DNA of 64,000 bases from Algoriphagus algorifonticola (GCF_007655305.1 NZ_VLOG01000017.1:43005-107004), one strand, 5' to 3'; counted from the stretch's first letter, positions 8,280 to 17,062 are shown. Made by a program: numbers and translations. Notes: generated by a model not told the origin, from the letters alone.

Positions 8280-9845
8280 CTAGAAAGTGAATAGATAACT
8301 CCACTGGGTGTCGAACTCCAAGCCTTCGTGGCTTGCGGTCGAATAAGCCAATTTAAGCAATTCCCCGCTTTGAATCAGTCGAATTGCCTCTTCCATATCT
8401 TCGTAAAGAATTCGGTCTTGAACAACTGGTTCTATTTTGCTTCTGACATGATTATAGATGGCAGTCATTATCTTGCCAGATTGCAAAGGCGCATGATAAT
8501 CCATCGCCTGAGCAGCATAAAAAAGCTCAATTCCGATAATTTTTTCAACGTTCTCAATGACTCTGATAGCTTTTCTTCCTCCTATACTTCCCATGCTTAC
8601 ATGATCTTCCTGTCCCAAAGAGGTGGGAATAGAATCTGCTGATGCAGGAAAACATAAGCCCTTATTTTCGGAGGCCAAAGCTGCTGTGGTGTATTGAGGT
8701 ATCATCAATCCGGAATTCAGACCTGTTTCTTTCAACAATAGCTTTGGAACCCCCGGGGTATCTCCTTCAATGGATAGGTAAATTCTTCTGTCAGCTATGT
8801 TTCCTAGTTCAGAAGCTGCTAAACAGGCATAATCCAAGGCCAATGCAATGGGTTGGCCATGAAAATTACCGCCTGAAATCGTATGGTTCTCATCAAAAAC
8901 AATGGGATTGTCTGTAACTGAATTAATTTCTATTTCCAACGTTTCTTTGACATGAAGCCATGCATTCCAACTCGCTCCATGCACTTGGGGCATGCATCGC
9001 AAGGAATAGGGATCTTGTACTCTCGCACAATCTGTATGTGAACTGACGATTTCCGAGTCTCGAAGCAGGTTTAAAATCGTGGCTGCCACATGTTGATTTC
9101 CTGCAAAAGGTCTTAAACTGTGGAGTTCTGGTGAAAAAGGTTTGATGGATCCCATCAGGCCTTCTACCATCATGGCCCCTGTGATACTAGCATGAGTTAA
9201 TAAATTATGAAGCCTTTCAACAATTTTTACTCCATGAGCAGCCATAAACTGTGTTCCATTGATTAAAGCTAGGCCTTCTTTGGGTCCTAGTTTCAAAGGC
9301 CTTTTTCCAAATAACTTGAGTGCCTCTTCTGAAGAAATTATTTCTCCTCTGTATGATACTTTTCCTAATCCTAAAAGTGGGAGAAACAAATGTGACAGTG
9401 GTGCTAAATCTCCAGATGCTCCAACTGAACCCTGAATAGGAACCAAGGGGATAATTTCCTGTTCCAGCATCCAGTAAATCCTTTCTATGGTTTCCCATCT
9501 AATACCTGAGAATCCCTGCGCTAATGCATGAATTTTCAAAACCGTCATTAGCTTGGAAATTTCTAAATCTACGGGCTTTCCAAGGCCAACAGCATGGCTT
9601 TTTAATAGATTTTCCTGTAAGGTTGTCGTGTCCTGAGAAGAAATTTTACTGGTGCAAAGTGGACCAAAACCTGTGTTGATCCCATATACTGCCTTTTCAC
9701 CTTGAGCAATTTTTGATACTGCTGATGCAGATTCTTCTATTTTATGCTTAACCTCAGGCAAAAATTGACCTTTGATCTCTTTTCTAGCAAGTCCTAATGC
9801 TATGGAGGCTGTTAAATGATCTTTTCCGTAATTGAAGCTTCTCAT
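8280..9845 (-). CDS. hutH: Histidine ammonia-lyase
   Basis: A 521-residue aromatic amino acid lyase, the first step of histidine breakdown (L-histidine to urocanate and ammonia). GSVGASGDLAPLSH contains the Ala143-Ser144-Gly145 triad that cyclises to the MIO electrophile. YGINTGFGPL near residue 54-63 is the conserved N-terminal loop with the catalytic tyrosine, and GGNFHGQPIALALDY is the substrate-pocket helix. It is the first gene of the minus-strand hut operon and is divergent from a LysR regulator across 92 bp that carry an activator-type site and a TAnnTTTG -7 element. Confidence 0.96.
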   Translation of the reverse strand: MRSFNYGKDHLTASIALGLARKEIKGQFLPEVKHKIEESASAVSKIAQGEKAVYGINTGFGPLCTSKISSQDTTTLQENLLKSHAVGLGKPVDLEISKLMTVLKIHALAQGFSGIRWETIERIYWMLEQEIIPLVPIQGSVGASGDLAPLSHLFLPLLGLGKVSYRGEIISSEEALKLFGKRPLKLGPKEGLALINGTQFMAAHGVKIVERLHNLLTHASITGAMMVEGLMGSIKPFSPELHSLRPFAGNQHVAATILNLLRDSEIVSSHTDCARVQDPYSLRCMPQVHGASWNAWLHVKETLEIEINSVTDNPIVFDENHTISGGNFHGQPIALALDYACLAASELGNIADRRIYLSIEGDTPGVPKLLLKETGLNSGLMIPQYTTAALASENKGLCFPASADSIPTSLGQEDHVSMGSIGGRKAIRVIENVEKIIGIELFYAAQAMDYHAPLQSGKIMTAIYNHVRSKIEPVVQDRILYEDMEEAIRLIQSGELLKLAYSTASHEGLEFDTQWSYLFTF

Positions 9846-9867
9846 AGTGCTGGGTTTAATTCTTTAC

Positions 9868-9875
9868 CAAAGGTA
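9868..9875 (-). promoter_or_regulatory. Candidate hutH -7 element (TACCTTTG)
   Basis: On the minus strand TACCTTTG matches the Bacteroidota -7 consensus TAnnTTTG. Transcription would begin about 15 bases before the hutH ATG. No TTG lies at the usual -33 distance, which fits a promoter that needs an activator. Confidence 0.5.
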
Positions 9876-9884
9876 CTTGGTTTT

Positions 9885-9939
9885 ATTGATGCTTTTTGAT
9901 ACTATTATTATCAACAAGTGATAACTTATAAGCATCAAT
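9885..9939. promoter_or_regulatory. LysR-type operator region between hutH and lysR
   Basis: Two nested symmetric sites are visible. The inner one, TTGATA-N7-TATCAA at 9896-9914, is a typical LysR-family half-site pair. The outer one, ATTGATGC at 9885-9892 and GCATCAAT at 9932-9939, is a perfect 8-bp inverted repeat whose right arm overlaps the ATG of the LysR gene. The inner site is centred about 44 bases upstream of the inferred hutH start of transcription, a usual place for activation. Binding of the right arm could block lysR itself. Confidence 0.6.
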
Positions 9940-10804
9940 GGAATTAAGACATTTGCACTATTTTCAGGCAGTTGCGGAGGAGCTGAATTATAGAAAAGCA
10001 GCTTCTAGACTATTTATATCTCAACCCGGTTTGAGTAGACAGATCAAGCAATTGGAAGAGTTATTGGAAGTTCAATTATTTGAGCGAGACCAGAAGCATG
10101 TAGCATTGACAGCCGCCGGTGAATATTTTAAAAGTGAAGTGGATTTTATTCTCAACCATTTACAAACCACACAGACTCAAATGAAAGCAATTTCATCTGG
10201 GAAAATAGGGGAGTTGAGGATAGGCTTCTTAGGGTCTGCATCCAATCAGGTTTTACCGGAATTATTGCAAAAGCTAAATAAAAAAGAGCCTGGAATCACC
10301 ACGAGTTTGGAAGAGTTGAGCAATGGGGTTCAAGTGGAAATGGTAGAGCGGGATCGATTGGACCTGGGTTTTGTCAGAATTGAATCAGTACCTGATGGGT
10401 TGGAAAAAAAGGTCATTCTAAGGGATTCTTTTTCACTTGTTGTCCCGGAAAGTCATGCTATTCATAATTCTGATTTCTTGTCTTTGGCTCAGTTTTCTGA
10501 TGAGCCTTTTATCCTATTCTCCAGTGATTACAGTCGCTATTACTATGATCAAATCATGGGGATTTGTAGAGATGCTGGCTTTTTCCCAAAAATCAGGCAT
10601 AAGTCCGTCCATGCTTTGACCATATTTAAACTGGTTGAAAATGGACTAGGGATAGCGATCGTTCCCACTTCCCTGAAAGCAGGGTATGAGTTGAAAGTTA
10701 GATTTATGGAAATCCCGAATATTTCGCAATTCACGGAGCTATCAGTGATTTGGAAGCCAGAAAATCGAAATCCTGCTTTGGGTAGAATTTTGCCTTTGCT
10801 TTGA
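9938..10804 (+). CDS. LysR family transcriptional regulator (probable hut regulator)
   Basis: A 288-residue LysR-type regulator. The N-terminal winged helix is clear: MELRHLHYFQAVAEELNYRK, then AASRLFISQPGLSRQIKQLE (recognition helix) and LFERDQKHVALTAAG. Residues about 90-288 form the periplasmic-binding-like effector domain (IGELRIGFLGSASNQVLPEL). It is divergent from hutH, with operator-like symmetry in between, so it most likely controls the hut operon, perhaps with urocanate or histidine as the signal; that is inference. hut genes in many other bacteria are controlled by HutC or HutP, so a LysR here would be a lineage-specific arrangement. Confidence 0.88.
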   Translation: MELRHLHYFQAVAEELNYRKAASRLFISQPGLSRQIKQLEELLEVQLFERDQKHVALTAAGEYFKSEVDFILNHLQTTQTQMKAISSGKIGELRIGFLGSASNQVLPELLQKLNKKEPGITTSLEELSNGVQVEMVERDRLDLGFVRIESVPDGLEKKVILRDSFSLVVPESHAIHNSDFLSLAQFSDEPFILFSSDYSRYYYDQIMGICRDAGFFPKIRHKSVHALTIFKLVENGLGIAIVPTSLKAGYELKVRFMEIPNISQFTELSVIWKPENRNPALGRILPLL

Positions 10805-10827
10805 ATTGAAAAATTCCTAAATCAGCT

Positions 10828-10866
10828 ATTTTAGATCTAAAATGATAAATGTCGGGTAAATGTCGG
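10828..10866. promoter_or_regulatory. Palindrome and paired direct repeats upstream of XRE gene
   Basis: A perfect 16-bp palindrome ATTTTAGATCTAAAAT (10828-10843) is followed at once by two exact copies of TAAATGTCGG (10846-10855 and 10857-10866), placed 11 bp apart, one helical turn. This is a likely operator for the XRE regulator downstream or for another DNA-binding protein. Confidence 0.45.
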
Positions 10867-10946
10867 CTGAAATCCGAGTTTATTTCGTCCTCTTTTAACC
10901 CTCAACTGTAGAAATTGCCATGGTTCAATCAAAAATACAATTCACA

Positions 10947-11747
10947 ATGAAGCAACCAGAATTAGGCAAGAAAATCTCCCAGTTGAGAAAGGCAAAAGGA
11001 TTAACTCAGGAAGAGTTGGTCGAGAAATGTAATCTGAATGTGCGAACCATTCAGAGAATAGAAGCGGGTGAAGTCACTCCAAGATCATATACGATCAAAG
11101 CTTTATTTGAAGCACTTGATTTCGAAATAAGTGCTATTTCGGAGTCCTTTAATGAGAGCAAAACTCCATGGATTCTCTACGCAGGTTTTGCGGCTGGAAT
11201 TTTATACTTCTTTGCATCTATTTTCGAGATAAGTATGGAAGGGGAATATGTCACGGGTAATTATTCCTTCAAAATGATTGGCTTTGTCCTCGCAAAATCC
11301 ATCAGTTTTATAGGCTATGCACTATTTATTTATGGCTGGATTAGGCTCCTCAATTTCTATAAAAATGATTTCCTGAATTTTGCTTTATGGACCATGTTGG
11401 CTGTTTCTGGACTTTGGTTTATCGCGGATTTACTGGCTTTATTTACATCACTTTTTGAAATTGCTGATTACTATATCGTGAAAGTAAGTTCCTTTGGTTT
11501 TTGCTACTCTTTTATGGGGATTGGCTATTTGGCTTATAAAAACCAATATTCAAATATTCCTGTCTTAATAGGTGCACTTACTTTGGTCGCGGGAATCCTG
11601 ATTTTCTCAGGCATAGGTGCATTCTTAGGGCTGATTCCTTTGACCTTGGCTGAAATAGGGCAATTAGGATTAATGATTTATTGGATTCAAAAGATCGGGG
11701 GAAGCAAGACTCCCGGTCCACTTTCCTTTGCTGAGAGCAAACAATAG
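10947..11747 (+). CDS. XRE-type HTH regulator fused to a membrane domain
   Basis: A helix-turn-helix domain at the N-terminus (LGKKISQLRKAKGLTQEELV ... NVRTIQRIEAGEVTPRSYTI) is followed from about residue 70 by roughly six hydrophobic helices (WILYAGFAAGILYFFASIF, FVLAKSISFIGYALFIYGW and others). It is therefore a DNA-binding protein tethered to the inner membrane. I chose ATG 10947 (MKQPELGKK), which begins directly at the HTH domain; an in-frame ATG at 10920 would add nine residues. Proteins of this design are common in Bacteroidota, with unknown targets. Operator-like repeats lie about 80 bp upstream. Confidence 0.82.
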   Translation: MKQPELGKKISQLRKAKGLTQEELVEKCNLNVRTIQRIEAGEVTPRSYTIKALFEALDFEISAISESFNESKTPWILYAGFAAGILYFFASIFEISMEGEYVTGNYSFKMIGFVLAKSISFIGYALFIYGWIRLLNFYKNDFLNFALWTMLAVSGLWFIADLLALFTSLFEIADYYIVKVSSFGFCYSFMGIGYLAYKNQYSNIPVLIGALTLVAGILIFSGIGAFLGLIPLTLAEIGQLGLMIYWIQKIGGSKTPGPLSFAESKQ

Positions 11748-11785
11748 CCGAGTTTTTCTCTTTATTTAATAGTAACTTAATTTTT

Positions 11786-13087
11786 ATGGCTCAGGAAATC
11801 TCAGAAAAGGTATATAGTTTCATTACAGATGAAGGAGAAGAACGAGCCTGCGAAACGATCTCTGAAAAAGCCTGTAAGGAGGTTCCTGGAAATTTTTTAA
11901 AGAATGTTGCGAGTGGAGGCTTTTCCAAATTAGCCAACCAATTGGTTTCTCCAGGCACTACACTTCCTTGGATATTTTCCTCCTTATCTGTTCCGCCTGC
12001 TTTGGTAGGAGCATTGGTACCCATCAAGGATGCAGGTTCTCTTTTGCCTCAACTTTTTGTTTCTGCCAAAATCCGTGCCTTTTCCAGAAGAAAATGGTTT
12101 TGGGCAATTCCTGCCTTTTTTCAAGGGCTTTGTCTTTTGGCGATGGCTTGGGTGGTCCAATCAACTGAAGGGTTAGCAGCGGGAGTGTGGATTTTATCCT
12201 TATTGACCCTTTTCAGTTTCGCCAGTGGAATCGCCAGTATCAGTTTCAAAGATGTTCTGGCCAAAACCATTGATAAAGGTAAACGAGGACAGTTATTGGC
12301 TTACAGAGCCAGTATGGGTGGTGTTTTTACAGCAGCGTGTGGTTTGTTTCTTTATTTTCAAAATGGTGAAAACAAATCTATTGATTACCTATTTTGGCTG
12401 GTTTTGGCTGGGGGCTGCTTCTGGTTTATTTCAGCTGGATTCTTTGCCGGGATTTATGAAGAAAAAGGAGCAACAGAGGGAGGTAGAACTCCTATCAAAG
12501 AATTGAAAAAAGGCTGGAGCATCTTATCTGAGGATAAAAACTTACTAAATTTTATCATTGCACGTGGCTTATTAATGGCGGTTCCTTTAGCTCAGCCATT
12601 TTTTGTAGTCATTGCCCAGAAAGAATTGGGACCTGAAGTAAAAAACTTAGGGTTCATGGTATTAGCTGCTGGAATTGGGGCAATTATTTCCTCTCCTTTT
12701 TGGGGAAGGTTTGCAGACAAGTCAAGTAGAAAAATGATGATGCTGGTAGCCTTTTTAGCTATGCTGAATATTTTGGCAATGGTGAGTTTCCAGTATTGGC
12801 CGGATGAGTATCAATCGATTTATACATTTGCAGTTTTATTTTTGCTTCATGTGATGATTTACGGCGGAGCTAGACTTAGTCGAAAAACCTATTTGGTAGA
12901 TTTTGCACCCAAAGAAGAGCGTCCTCTTTACGTTTCCTTGTCTAATACCCTGATTGGAATTGCCACTTTAATCGCGGCCGGATTGGGTTCATTATCGGCT
13001 TTTCTAGGCCCTGACGGGATGTTGCTGGTTTTTGCAGGCTTATTGCTGTTTGCAATCATGATGGCTTTTAAGCTGAAGGAAGTATAG
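11786..13087 (+). CDS. Major facilitator superfamily transporter
   Basis: A 433-residue integral membrane protein with about 12 hydrophobic helices starting near residue 55. The helix 2-3 loop region and the central loop (EEKGATEGGRTPIKELKKGW, about 228-247) separate two six-helix halves. The motif FWGRFADKSSRKMMM after helix 8 corresponds to the conserved MFS loop. The substrate is unknown. The first 50 residues are an unusually long, charged cytoplasmic extension containing several cysteines (ACETISEKACKEV). Its last 20 bases overlap the 3' end of the convergent menD. Confidence 0.85.
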   Translation: MAQEISEKVYSFITDEGEERACETISEKACKEVPGNFLKNVASGGFSKLANQLVSPGTTLPWIFSSLSVPPALVGALVPIKDAGSLLPQLFVSAKIRAFSRRKWFWAIPAFFQGLCLLAMAWVVQSTEGLAAGVWILSLLTLFSFASGIASISFKDVLAKTIDKGKRGQLLAYRASMGGVFTAACGLFLYFQNGENKSIDYLFWLVLAGGCFWFISAGFFAGIYEEKGATEGGRTPIKELKKGWSILSEDKNLLNFIIARGLLMAVPLAQPFFVVIAQKELGPEVKNLGFMVLAAGIGAIISSPFWGRFADKSSRKMMMLVAFLAMLNILAMVSFQYWPDEYQSIYTFAVLFLLHVMIYGGARLSRKTYLVDFAPKEERPLYVSLSNTLIGIATLIAAGLGSLSAFLGPDGMLLVFAGLLLFAIMMAFKLKEV

Positions 13088-14756
13088 ACTTCACTTTCTC
13101 CTTGATACTTTTTAGGATTTCGGCATTTAGAGGACTTTGACTCTCAATTTCCAAGATTTTTGGATGGACCCCAGAATCATAAAATTCTTTGAGAGCAAAA
13201 TCCAGTTCTGCTTCATTTTTGGCTGAGAAATAAGTGAAACCAAACTCATTGGCAAGGCTTTTTGCATTCAACTTTTGCTTGGTTTCAAAGTACTCCTGTA
13301 ATTCTGGTTGATTAGCGGGTCCTTCAATTAATCTGAAAATTCCCCCCGCGTGATTATTAAGGAGGATAATTCTTAAATTAGCCATGGAGTAATTGTGCCA
13401 AAAAGCATTTCTATCATAGAAAAACGCTAAGTCTCCCGTAATCAAAGTGACAGGAAGTTTGGTCGTAAATGTGCATCCAACTGCTGTACTGGAGGATCCA
13501 TCTATGCCACTGGTACCTCGATTACAGATTATTTCCTGTTCTCTTTTCCCTAGAAAATTCACATATCGAACAGCCATAGAGTTGGCAACGTGAACTTTCG
13601 AAAGGTTAGGCACATATTTCAAAACCTGATGTAAGGCTTTGTACTCTCCAAATTGACTTTGGTCTAGAATATCGTCAAGATTTTCAAGAAGACTATTTTC
13701 TAAGCCCCTCCAGCTATTGTAATAAGTTTCATCCTGAACAGGGAGGTTGGAGTTGAGCCAATTCAAAAAGAACATAGGAGAACAGGCCAATATTTTTCTT
13801 AGACTTTGAAAGGTGTCTTTGGCTTCTGCATTTTCTTGGATATGCCAGTGCTCGGCCTTTGAATTTCTCAGGAATAACTTCAAAGATTTAGAAATTATTG
13901 ATTTGCCGAAGCTTAAAATTAAGTCAGGTTCCAGTTCTTTGGCCACACCCTGATTTCCAATCCAATGGTCATGAAAATTGATACTTTCCTCAGATTGTAG
14001 GTTGGAGATAGTGTCTGTGACAATAATCGCCTTCTTACTTTTGGAAAGTGATTTCAAAAGTTCTCCGATTTTTTCATCCGGTTTTTGTTGGCCGGGAACA
14101 ATCAAAATTTTCCGTATTGACTGGAGCTTGGAGTTTATCTTTTTAAGGCTTTCTTCTCCCAAATGCAAAGTGCCTTTACTGATCTCTGTTTGATAAGGAT
14201 GCTCTGGAAAGTCAAAGGATTCATTTTCTGAAGGATAGAAAGGTTCTCTAAGGGGAATGTTGATGTGAACAGGACCCTTTGGGAAATGATTGGCAGTATT
14301 AATTGCTTCATTTACCATCCTTGCTGCGTACCAGGATTGTTCTTTATCCCCGAATGAGTCAGGAAATTGGAAGCTCTTTTTAATATGTTTCCCATAGACT
14401 TCCTGCTGAAAAATGGTCTGTCCATCCCACTGATCTATCCATTCAGGTGGGCGATCAGCTGTTAATACAAGGAGAGGGATTTGCTGAAAAAAAGCCTCAG
14501 CAATTGCTGGATAGTAGTTTAGGGCGGCAGAGCCAGAGGTGCATACCAAAGCCACAGGTTGATTCAGCTGTTGGGCCATTCCTAGAGCTATGAAGGCTGC
14601 AGATCTTTCATCAGAGATTGTTCTTGTATGAATCTCAGGATGTCTTGCAAAAGCCAGTGTAAGCGGAGCGCATCGCGAGCCTGGAGATAAAATGACATTT
14701 TTAACTCCTTTTTTGGCACAAATGGCCACCAATTCTAAAATAGACTGAATAATCAA
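13068..14756 (-). CDS. menD: 2-succinyl-5-enolpyruvyl-6-hydroxy-3-cyclohexene-1-carboxylate synthase
   Basis: A 562-residue ThDP enzyme joining isochorismate and 2-oxoglutarate in menaquinone synthesis. NVILSPGSRCAPLTLAFARH at the N-terminus and TISDERSAAFIALGMAQ, with the ThDP-activating Glu, identify MenD. CNRGTSGIDGSSSTAVG and the following TGDLAFFYDRNA are the C-terminal cofactor-binding part (Mg-ThDP motif). It starts with TTG at 14756, overlapping the menF stop as TTGA, so translation is coupled. The remaining men genes (menA, B, C, E) are not in the window. It converges on the MFS gene with a 20-bp overlap. Confidence 0.96.
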   Translation of the reverse strand: MIIQSILELVAICAKKGVKNVILSPGSRCAPLTLAFARHPEIHTRTISDERSAAFIALGMAQQLNQPVALVCTSGSAALNYYPAIAEAFFQQIPLLVLTADRPPEWIDQWDGQTIFQQEVYGKHIKKSFQFPDSFGDKEQSWYAARMVNEAINTANHFPKGPVHINIPLREPFYPSENESFDFPEHPYQTEISKGTLHLGEESLKKINSKLQSIRKILIVPGQQKPDEKIGELLKSLSKSKKAIIVTDTISNLQSEESINFHDHWIGNQGVAKELEPDLILSFGKSIISKSLKLFLRNSKAEHWHIQENAEAKDTFQSLRKILACSPMFFLNWLNSNLPVQDETYYNSWRGLENSLLENLDDILDQSQFGEYKALHQVLKYVPNLSKVHVANSMAVRYVNFLGKREQEIICNRGTSGIDGSSSTAVGCTFTTKLPVTLITGDLAFFYDRNAFWHNYSMANLRIILLNNHAGGIFRLIEGPANQPELQEYFETKQKLNAKSLANEFGFTYFSAKNEAELDFALKEFYDSGVHPKILEIESQSPLNAEILKSIKEKVKSILPSA

Positions 14757-15964
14757 GCGATTGATTTTTGAATGAACTTACCTATGATCTCGCACTTCAT
14801 CTCTGTTTCTTCCCATTCTTTTTCCGGATCGGAGTCTTCTGTTACTCCTGCCCCTGCATAAAGGGTCACTTTTCCCTCTTGAAAAGAAGCCGTACGCAAA
14901 TTGACATAAATCGAGGTAGTATTGTCTATATTGACTGGTCCCAAAAAACCGGCAAAAAAAGATCTGTCAAAGCCTTCATTGGCTTTTAGAAATTCATGTG
15001 CTTCTTTTCTTGGCATTCCACAAACTGCTGAGGTAGGGTGTAATAAATCCAGCATCACAGATCCCAATTGAGGGAAGTTTGTTGCCTTCATATTTACCTT
15101 GAAATCTGAGCGCAAATGCAATAGATTGCCAGCCATGACAGTTTTAGGCCCATGCTCCTCATACTCTCTCAGACGGATTTTTTTAAAGCAATCCACAATA
15201 TACCTACTGACCAATGCTTGCTCTTCGATTTCCTTTTGAGTCCATGCTACAGATTTCAAAGGGTTATCTCCTTTAGCTGCCTGTGTTCCTGCAAGCGACA
15301 TGGTATGAAAATAATCTCCCTGAGTTTCTATCAATACTTCAGGACTAGCTCCCATCCAGGTGCCCACTTGTGGAATATGGAAAAAGTTGACAAAGGAGTT
15401 GGGGTAGGACTCCAACATACTTTTGATCGCTTTTGCCAGGTCAAATTCCTCAGGAAGGTCTAAGTGCTTGGTTCGCGCAGGAACTACTTTCTCCAAATTC
15501 CCTTTCTCGATTTCAGAAATACTTTGCTCTACTAAGGCTAGGAAATGCTCCCTGGAGTCTCCATCATGAATTTTTTGAGAGATGTCCTCGGAGTTTTGCT
15601 CAGGTCCTGCCTTTTTTAGCAAACTTTTATACTCAATATTTTTCGGAGCTTGGATCCACTGAGGTAAATCTGCCTCTTTAAGATCACTGGTTAAATCAAT
15701 GCTCAAGTAATTGGAAGCATTGATAAAATAGGCCTGCTTATTTTCCTGATCTTCAAATGGGTGGATGATGAATCCTGCCGGTAATTCTTCCAGGTTCATT
15801 CCTACTTTTCTTACTCCGTCCAACTCATCCAGGACGAATTCAAGTTTTGAAGATTTAGGTTTTCTCCATAAGGCAAATGAGCCTCCGGACTGAAAGCCTG
15901 TATGAAGGAAGGCTGCCAAAGCTTCGGCAACAGAAAATGAAGTAGTGGTAACAGTTTCGATCAT
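14753..15964 (-). CDS. menF: Isochorismate synthase
   Basis: A 403-residue chorismate-binding enzyme, converting chorismate to isochorismate for menaquinone. KVVPARTKHLDLPEEFDL carries the conserved lysine region; FHIPQVGTWMGASPEVLIE, TMSLAGTQAAKG, and HPTSAVCGMPRKEAHEFLKA, followed by RSFFAGFLGPVN and LYAGAGVTEDSDPEKEWEET, are the diagnostic active-site blocks. The N-terminal 100 residues are divergent, as usual. Its ATG overlaps the menI stop by ATGA, and its own stop overlaps the menD start. Salicylate or siderophore isochorismate synthases look alike, but the menD neighbour decides in favour of menaquinone. Confidence 0.94.
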   Translation of the reverse strand: MIETVTTTSFSVAEALAAFLHTGFQSGGSFALWRKPKSSKLEFVLDELDGVRKVGMNLEELPAGFIIHPFEDQENKQAYFINASNYLSIDLTSDLKEADLPQWIQAPKNIEYKSLLKKAGPEQNSEDISQKIHDGDSREHFLALVEQSISEIEKGNLEKVVPARTKHLDLPEEFDLAKAIKSMLESYPNSFVNFFHIPQVGTWMGASPEVLIETQGDYFHTMSLAGTQAAKGDNPLKSVAWTQKEIEEQALVSRYIVDCFKKIRLREYEEHGPKTVMAGNLLHLRSDFKVNMKATNFPQLGSVMLDLLHPTSAVCGMPRKEAHEFLKANEGFDRSFFAGFLGPVNIDNTTSIYVNLRTASFQEGKVTLYAGAGVTEDSDPEKEWEETEMKCEIIGKFIQKSIA

Positions 15965-16383
15965 TTCTTATCCAAAATAGCCATGGTAATGCGGCTGATG
16001 CAGCAAAGTGCTCCCGCTTCATTATGGATTTTTATCTCCCAAACCTGTGTTGTTCTGCCTAGATGAATCGGTTTTGCTATACCGATCACTTTTCCTTCTT
16101 TGACCGATTTGAGGTGGTTAGCATTTATTTCTAAGCCAACACAGCTTTGTTTTTTCAAATCAATTGTCAAGGAAGAAGCTACAGAACCCAGCGTTTCAGC
16201 AAGGACTACGTTTGCTCCTCCATGTAACAAGCCCATAGGTTGTTTGGTTCGATGATCTACAGGCATTGAAGCTTCCAAAAAATCATCCCCAATGGCGGTA
16301 AATTCAATACCAATGTGATCAACCATCGTGTGAATTCTCGGGTTATTGAGTTGGTCCAGACTAGGCTTTGAAATAAACACCAT
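15961..16383 (-). CDS. menI: Hotdog-fold thioesterase, probable DHNA-CoA thioesterase
   Basis: A 140-residue single-hotdog thioesterase. HLGI-like DHIGIEFTAIGDDFLEASMP and then DHRTKQPMGLLHGGANVVLA with ETLGS match the YdiI/MenI family closely. The catalytic Glu is that of ETLGS. MenI releases 1,4-dihydroxy-2-naphthoate from its CoA ester, the step between MenB and MenA. It heads the coupled menI-menF-menD operon, which supports this role over a general PaaI thioesterase. ATG start at 16383, 52 bp from the divergent phosphatase gene. Confidence 0.87.
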   Translation of the reverse strand: MVFISKPSLDQLNNPRIHTMVDHIGIEFTAIGDDFLEASMPVDHRTKQPMGLLHGGANVVLAETLGSVASSLTIDLKKQSCVGLEINANHLKSVKEGKVIGIAKPIHLGRTTQVWEIKIHNEAGALCCISRITMAILDKK

Positions 16384-16420
16384 GTATTTTGAAGGGATTT
16401 GTTTTTCTTTGGGCTTGGGA

Positions 16421-16428
16421 CAAAAATA
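16421..16428 (-). promoter_or_regulatory. Candidate men operon -7 element (TATTTTTG)
   Basis: On the minus strand TATTTTTG matches TAnnTTTG, 38 bases upstream of the menI ATG. No clear -33 TTG is seen, since that region is the start of the divergent gene. Confidence 0.4.
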
Positions 16429-16435
16429 GAGAATC

Positions 16436-17062
16436 TTGAATCGAAAAAAAATTTACTTAGTTCGCCACGGTCAGACTGATTTTAACCTTAGAGGAGTAGT
16501 GCAGGGAAGTGGGATTGATGCTCCTATAAATGAGACTGGGAGGGCTCAGGCAAAAGCATTTTTTGAAGCCTATCAAAATATAACCTTTGATCAGGTTTAC
16601 CATACTGCCCTCATTCGAACCAGGCAGTCTATTGAGTCATTTATTTCGAAGGGAATACCGACCACCGCTCTTCCCGAATTGAATGAGATTTCTTGGGGAG
16701 ATTATGAAGGCACACCTATGACGCCGGAAGAAGGGGAATACTACAAGCATATGCTCCATCAGTGGCAAATGGGAAACCTTGACTATGCGATAGCCGGAGG
16801 GGAAAGCCCAAACGTGGTGGCTGAAAGAATGCGAAAAGGAATTCAGAAAATTTTGGACGGCCCCGGAGAAACTATTCTAGTCTGCATGCATGGCAGAGCA
16901 ATGAGGATTTTTCTAAGCTTGATTTTTAATTACGATCTCCGCTATATGGATCAGTTCGAACATAGCAATTTATGCCTATATCTTTTTGAGCAATTGAGTG
17001 ATGGGACTTTTGTATTAAGGAAAGGGAATGACAGAGAGCATCTTAAGGCCGCGGGTTACTAG
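16436..17062 (+). CDS. Histidine phosphatase family protein
   Basis: A 208-residue phosphoglycerate-mutase-like phosphatase. YLVRHGQTDFN (phosphohistidine His10) is at the N-terminus, ALIRTRQSIESF is the second arginine block, ELNEISWGDYEG carries the catalytic acid, and VCMHGRAMRIFLSL holds the second active-site His. The substrate cannot be read from sequence; relatives include cobalamin phosphatases and broad sugar phosphatases. The only start compatible with an intact RHG motif is TTG at 16436, giving eight residues before RHG. The 3' end overlaps the convergent gene by 20 bp. Confidence 0.88.
   Translation: MNRKKIYLVRHGQTDFNLRGVVQGSGIDAPINETGRAQAKAFFEAYQNITFDQVYHTALIRTRQSIESFISKGIPTTALPELNEISWGDYEGTPMTPEEGEYYKHMLHQWQMGNLDYAIAGGESPNVVAERMRKGIQKILDGPGETILVCMHGRAMRIFLSLIFNYDLRYMDQFEHSNLCLYLFEQLSDGTFVLRKGNDREHLKAAGY

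Noticed and set aside
13068-17062. Two convergent gene pairs that overlap by exactly 20 bp each (13068-13087 and 17043-17062)
   Set aside because: The equal length appears to be coincidence; the overlapping bases are unlike one another.
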